Shown piece after piece: positions 7,353 to 10,425 of a stretch of DNA of 10,425 nucleotides. The DNA is from Dehalococcoidia bacterium (GTDB taxonomy: Bacteria; Chloroflexota; Dehalococcoidia; GIF9; AB-539-J10). The notes beneath the pieces are model-generated. The model saw only the letters and a list, made by a program, of their open reading frames with translations, was not told where the DNA came from and searched no databases. Within the stretch, counting starts at the first letter, position 1, and each line of letters opens with the position of its first letter. A program made the position numbers and the translations under genes. The DNA lies in NCBI GenBank assembly GCA_023229725.1, contig JALNYR010000085.1:1-10425 (forward strand), read 5' to 3'.

Positions 7353-8114
7353 TCACGGTATGCGATCGACATTGACGAGCGCGGGTTCGTGCACAGGGAT
7401 GATGATATCCGCCAGGGCCTTGATTCGAAGTGCACTGTTGAATGCCTCGACGGCATCGAGGTGGATGCCCGGAGGTATCACCGGCATGAACTCCCTCACT
7501 CCCGCGGGCGGCTCGAAGTTCTCGCGGACCGTGCACATGCCGGTGATGACCGCCCTGCCCTTCGCAGTGTTGATGCTCACCGCCTGGCACCCGGGGCTGT
7601 GCCCCGGCACGGGGATGAGTTCGATGCCCGGAAGTATCTCACAATGGCCGTCGACGAGATGGAAGTTGAGACCCATAAACAGCTCGCGGATATACGTAGG
7701 GGCGAGGATGGGATGAGGCGCGAGAGCGAACTCCAGTTCGTCCTGCTGGACCACGACGCGAGCCCTGCCGCACTTCCGCGTGTTGGCGCAGTGGTCAATC
7801 ATGAGGTGCGTCTGGATGACCACATCGATATCCATCGGCTTGAGGCCGACCCTGAGCAGCGCATCTTCAAAGGTGTTGATGTCGACGGCATCGAAGCCCC
7901 GGTACTTCTTCAGATGTTCCGCGTTCGCGCCGGTGTCGACCAGCACGCGCTGAACGCCTCCCTCGATGTACCAGGCGAATATGGGCAAGTCGATCCGCCT
8001 GCCGTTGTTGCAGCGGTAGGTGAAGTTGCCCATGTCCTGGCTGACGTACGCCAGCGGCAGCGGACGGATTGTGTATAGCGGCAGCAGGGCTGAGCTGTCC
8101 GAAGCCGGCGTCAC
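7353..8114 (-). CDS. MBL-fold hydrolase, N-acyl-homoserine-lactonase-like, with altered metal ligands
   Basis: A metallo-beta-lactamase-fold protein of 253 residues, closest in pattern to the AiiA/AttM lactonase family, whose members open lactone rings. Seen: LVDTGA (58-63), the metal motif region THLMIDH (102-108), PGHSPG (170-175), ITGMC (190-194) and PVHEP (239-243). The canonical motif is H-x-H-x-D-H, but here it is H103-L-M105-I-D107-H108, so the second His is Met. The bridging Asp usually found after Gly is also replaced, by M193. The bases at both sites read clearly (CTC ATG ATT; GGC ATG TGC). H103, D107, H108, H172 and H241 remain. The protein may bind one metal, a different metal, or none. 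It starts with GTG at 8114, overlapping the dehydrogenase TGA as GTGA, with GGAGG 7 bases upstream; translation is likely coupled. A generic MBL hydrolase is the alternative name. Confidence 0.85.
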   Translation of the reverse strand: MTPASDSSALLPLYTIRPLPLAYVSQDMGNFTYRCNNGRRIDLPIFAWYIEGGVQRVLVDTGANAEHLKKYRGFDAVDINTFEDALLRVGLKPMDIDVVIQTHLMIDHCANTRKCGRARVVVQQDELEFALAPHPILAPTYIRELFMGLNFHLVDGHCEILPGIELIPVPGHSPGCQAVSINTAKGRAVITGMCTVRENFEPPAGVREFMPVIPPGIHLDAVEAFNSALRIKALADIIIPVHEPALVNVDRIP

Positions 8115-9076
8115 TCACAGACCTCCGGGTTGACCGGGTACAGCGGCCGCTCGCCCCGCAGCACCCGCAGTATCTCCTCAGCCATGTCCGTGGCCATGCG
8201 GCGCATCGCCTCCACTGTGGCGCCTGCCACGTGCGGAGTCGCGATGAAGTTGTGGAGCGAGAGGAGCGGATGGTCCGCGGCGGGAGGCTCATTCACGAAG
8301 ACGTCCATGCCGGCTCCCGCAATCCGGCCGGCGACAAGGACCTTGTACAACGAGTCCTCATCCACGATTCCGCCGCGCGAGGTATTGACGAGGTACGAAC
8401 CCGACTTCATCAGCGCCAGCTCTCGCGTTCCCATCATTCCGCTCGTCTCGGCGGTGAGCGGAACACACAGTACGAGGAAGTCTGCCTCGCGCACGACACG
8501 CTCGAGGTTGTCGGAGCGTCGACACCCGAGCGCATCGAACTTGTCCGACGGAACGTAGGGGTCGTACGCAATGACGTTCATGCCGAAACCAAGCCGGCAC
8601 TTCATCACCGTCTCGGAGCCGATGCGCCCGATGCCCACAACGCCGAGCGTCTTGCCTTTGAGTTCAACCCCTATGTAGTCCTCGCGCTTCTTGAAGCGTC
8701 CCAGTCTCAGGTCGGAGTCCGCCGCGCAGACCCGGTTCGCGAGGCCAAGCATCAAGGCTACGATATGTTCGGACACCGACACGGAATTCGCCTTCGGAGT
8801 CGTGACAACGACGATGCCGCGCTGGGTCGCTGCCGCCACGTCGATATTGTCATAGCCCACGCCGTGCTTCGCAACGACCTCCAGGTGCGGGGCAGCAGTC
8901 ATGAGTTCCGCCGTGACGCGCGTCACGCGCACACCCAGGCCATGCGCGTCGGCGACTGCATCATTCAGCTTCGTGCCGGGCAGATCGGGAAGAAACAGGA
9001 CCTCGGTCTCCCTGTGCAGAAGCTCCAGCCCTGCGGGATCGATATACTCGGGGATAACGACTCTCTTACGTTCCAA
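8111..9076 (-). CDS. D-2-hydroxyacid dehydrogenase (phosphoglycerate dehydrogenase-like, NAD-binding)
   Basis: An NAD-dependent oxidoreductase of about 321 residues interconverting a 2-hydroxyacid and a 2-ketoacid. Numbered from TTG 9076: KHGVGYDNID near residue 70; the Rossmann GIGRIG motif at 148-153 with the NAD-selecting acidic D172 (VIAYDPY); catalytic R234 in NTSRGGIVDE, E263 in NEPP and H282 in TPHVAGAT. The C-terminal ACT domain of the long SerA form is absent. True SerA cannot be excluded, but the cluster suggests a catabolic substrate. The start is uncertain: TTG 9076 has GGGAGG 4 bases upstream, gives the usual family N-terminus (ERKRVVIPE), and fits the extended -10 element at 9117-9122. 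ATGs at 9121 and 9166 would add 15 or 30 atypical residues. It is the first gene of the leftward cluster. Confidence 0.92.
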   Translation of the reverse strand: MERKRVVIPEYIDPAGLELLHRETEVLFLPDLPGTKLNDAVADAHGLGVRVTRVTAELMTAAPHLEVVAKHGVGYDNIDVAAATQRGIVVVTTPKANSVSVSEHIVALMLGLANRVCAADSDLRLGRFKKREDYIGVELKGKTLGVVGIGRIGSETVMKCRLGFGMNVIAYDPYVPSDKFDALGCRRSDNLERVVREADFLVLCVPLTAETSGMMGTRELALMKSGSYLVNTSRGGIVDEDSLYKVLVAGRIAGAGMDVFVNEPPAADHPLLSLHNFIATPHVAGATVEAMRRMATDMAEEILRVLRGERPLYPVNPEVCE

Positions 9077-9116
9077 GGTGCCTCCCTGAGGACCCGTACT
9101 TGAGACTCGCTCGACA

Positions 9117-9122
9117 ATCATA
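9117..9122 (-). promoter_or_regulatory. Extended -10 promoter element for the leftward catabolic operon
   Basis: On the minus strand TATGAT (5 of 6 matches to the consensus) is preceded by TG and one base, the extended -10 pattern. No good -35 is present at 16-18 bases. Transcription would start near 9110, giving a leader of about 34 bases before TTG 9076, and would leave the ATGs at 9121 and 9166 outside the message. A promoter lacking a -35 often needs an activator. Confidence 0.4.
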
Positions 9123-9144
9123 GCATGGTGCCCTTCTACGTCCG

Positions 9145-9159
9145 TGGTCAGGCTGACCA
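9145..9159. promoter_or_regulatory. 15-base palindrome, candidate operator
   Basis: TGGTCA-GGC-TGACCA is a perfect 6-base inverted repeat around a 3-base centre. It sits just upstream of the leftward extended -10 element (about 35-50 bases before the expected start) and about 24 bases before the rightward -35. Such placement suits a dimeric activator or a shared repressor. The binding protein is not identifiable from the window. Confidence 0.4.
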
Positions 9160-9182
9160 AGGTCATGGTGGACGACTCCGGT

Positions 9183-9211
9183 TTGCGAGTCTCGCCGGAC
9201 CACCGTACAAT
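9183..9211 (+). promoter_or_regulatory. Sigma-70-type promoter for the acyl-CoA dehydrogenase gene
   Basis: TTGCGA (9183-9188, 4 of 6) and TACAAT (9206-9211, 5 of 6) are separated by the ideal 17 bases. Transcription should begin near 9218, leaving a leader of about 84 bases. An imperfect inverted repeat (GGTGG/TCCGG at 9167-9181 against CCGGA/CCACC at 9195-9204) overlaps the -35 and spacer and could be a repressor site. Confidence 0.5.
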
Positions 9212-9230
9212 CTTATCCTCAGTGCCCGAG

Positions 9231-9260
9231 CGGAGCCGCCGCGGCTGCAAGCCGCCTCCG
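9231..9260 (+). other. GC-rich hairpin in the 5' leader of the acyl-CoA dehydrogenase mRNA
   Basis: The outer arms CGGAG (9231-9235) and CTCCG (9256-9260) and the inner arms GCGGCT (9241-9246) and AGCCGC (9250-9255) are all perfect complements, with a 5-base bulge (9236-9240) and a 3-base loop. The structure lies between the expected transcription start and the ribosome binding site. No known riboswitch class is recognised, and no U-run follows. Confidence 0.4.
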
Positions 9261-9301
9261 GGAGCACAGATACAAGACAGGAAAGGAAGAGCACACACAC
9301 G

Positions 9302-10425
9302 ATGGATAGCCTTCTCACCGAAAACGAACTAAGTTTCAAGAAGGACGTGCGCGACTTCGTCGGCAAGGAGCTGATGCCGCACGTGGAAGAGTGGGAGAAA
9401 CGCAAGGGGTACGCACGGGAGTCGGTCAAGAAGTTCGCCGACTACGGACTGTTCGGTATACTGGTGCCGGCGGAGTACGGCGGTCTCGGCGGCACGGTCA
9501 CCGAGTACCTCATCGCCTCCATCGAGATTGCACGCGCCAGTGTCTCGCTCGCGAGCATATTCGGCTCGCCGGCAGGCATCTTCACCGACGCTATCCTGAA
9601 GTTCGGCACCAAGGAGCAGCGTGAACGGTACGTGCCGCCGGTGGTTTCCGGCGACATGATTGCCTGTTTCGCCGTGACCGAACCCGGCGCGGGCAGCGAT
9701 GCCGCCTCGATGTCCACTACCGCGACTCGGGACGGGGATGACTGGATTCTGAACGGCGGGAAGACCTTCATCACCGCAGCCGATGTCGGCGACGTTGTGC
9801 TCGTCTTCGCCTCCGTCGACAGGTCTCTCGGCGCCAAGGGCATCACCGGATTCCTCGTCGAGAGAGGCACTCCCGGATTCACCACGGGCAAGGTTGAAGA
9901 CCTGCTCGGGCTCCACGCCAGCAGCGCGGGCGAGCTGTTCTTTCGCGATTGCCGCGTCCCCGGCTCGGCCGTGCTTGGCGAGGTAGGCAAGGGACTGCGC
10001 ATCGCGTTCTCGTCGCTGGACCTGGGACGCATCCATGTCGCCGGGCAGGCTATCGGCCTCGCCGAGGCTGCCCTTGAGGCAACGCTCAGGTACACCGCCG
10101 AACGCGAGCAGTTCGGACGGCCCGTCGGCAACTTCCAGGGTGTGCAGTGGATGCTGGCCGACATGTCCGTCCTCGTGGACGCCTCGAACCTGCTCGCCTA
10201 CAGGGCGGCACGCATGGCGGACGCCGGCAAGCCGTACTCGTCGGAGGCGGCCAAGGCAAAGCTCTTCGGCGCGGAATCCGCCGCTGACGTGGCCCGCAAG
10301 GCGGTCCAGTTGCACGGCGGCTACGGCTGCACGAAAGACATGCCGGTTGAACGCTACTACCGCGACGCCAAGCTCATCGAGATATACGAGGGTACCAACG
10401 AGATACTCAAGGCGGTCATCGCCCC
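9302..10425 (+). CDS. Acyl-CoA dehydrogenase, last few residues cut by the window edge
   Basis: A FAD flavoenzyme that introduces a trans-2,3 double bond into acyl-CoA thioesters and passes electrons to ETF. The 374 complete codons visible span all three family domains. Motifs: an N-terminal helical domain to about residue 115; the family signature CFAVTEPGAGSD at 122-133; the FAD-contacting REQFGRPVGNFQ in the C-terminal helical domain; QLHGGYGCTKDMPVERYYRD; and IYEGTNEI with the probable catalytic base E363, the position used by medium- and short-chain enzymes. Only the terminal dozen or so residues should be missing. ATG 9302 was chosen because it gives the usual N-terminus; a purine-rich AGGAAGA (9284-9290) lies about 11 bases upstream, slightly far. 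The chain length of its substrate cannot be read from sequence alone. It is divergent from the leftward cluster and may share its control. Confidence 0.95.
   Translation, partial: MDSLLTENELSFKKDVRDFVGKELMPHVEEWEKRKGYARESVKKFADYGLFGILVPAEYGGLGGTVTEYLIASIEIARASVSLASIFGSPAGIFTDAILKFGTKEQRERYVPPVVSGDMIACFAVTEPGAGSDAASMSTTATRDGDDWILNGGKTFITAADVGDVVLVFASVDRSLGAKGITGFLVERGTPGFTTGKVEDLLGLHASSAGELFFRDCRVPGSAVLGEVGKGLRIAFSSLDLGRIHVAGQAIGLAEAALEATLRYTAEREQFGRPVGNFQGVQWMLADMSVLVDASNLLAYRAARMADAGKPYSSEAAKAKLFGAESAADVARKAVQLHGGYGCTKDMPVERYYRDAKLIEIYEGTNEILKAVIA

Noticed and set aside
8069..9103. Plus-strand open frame of 344 codons opposite the dehydrogenase gene
   Set aside because: Antisense to a gene with complete Rossmann and catalytic motifs; the same applies to the plus-strand frames at 6763-7716 and 7389-8078.
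9241..9255. GC-rich hairpin as an intrinsic terminator or attenuator
   Set aside because: The bases after the stem are CTCCGGGAGC, with no T-run, so factor-independent termination is not supported.

Overview
The window is GC-rich, gene-dense bacterial DNA with eleven features' worth of genes: nine protein genes supported by family motifs and/or ribosome binding sites, two of them cut by the window edges. No RNA genes, insertion sequences or CRISPR arrays were seen, and no gene-free stretch exceeds about 230 bases. The mix of families (GAF-containing NarL-type two-component system, Amt transporter with a cleavable signal, FG-GAP secreted protein, DUF6282-like hydrolase, HpcH/HpaI aldolase, lactonase-like metallo-beta-lactamase fold protein, acyl-CoA dehydrogenase) resembles what is often found in Chloroflexota, for example the SAR202/Dehalococcoidia groups. 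That taxonomic guess is inference from gene content only.

Layout. (1) At the left edge, on the minus strand, is the N-terminal two thirds or so of an ammonium transporter gene. It is divergent from a plus-strand two-component pair: a membrane histidine kinase with HAMP, GAF, HisKA_3 and HATPase domains, overlapping a NarL/FixJ response regulator by 8 bases. (2) Plus strand next are a methionine-rich secreted lipoprotein and a secreted seven-repeat FG-GAP/VCBS beta-propeller protein. (3) From 5530 to 9076 lies a compact minus-strand cluster, read in the order D-2-hydroxyacid dehydrogenase, lactonase-like MBL protein, HpcH/HpaI aldolase, DUF6282-like amidohydrolase. Gene spacing is -3, 35 and 39 bases, which looks like one operon. 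(4) Divergent from it, and running off the right edge, is an acyl-CoA dehydrogenase gene.

How they may work together. The minus-strand cluster combines ring-opening/hydrolysis (MBL and amidohydrolase folds), oxidation of a 2-hydroxyacid, and a metal-dependent retro-aldol enzyme. These are the activities needed to take a lactone or hydroxyacid to pyruvate plus an aldehyde, with the acyl-CoA dehydrogenase as a possible next step. The substrate is unknown and the pathway is inference. The 225-base divergent region between the cluster and the acyl-CoA dehydrogenase carries a good sigma-70-like promoter for the rightward gene, an extended -10 element for the leftward operon, a 15-base palindrome that could be an operator, and a GC-rich leader hairpin.

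The most unusual protein is the MBL protein: it keeps most of the HxHxDH scaffold but has Met in place of the second His, and Met in place of the bridging Asp.
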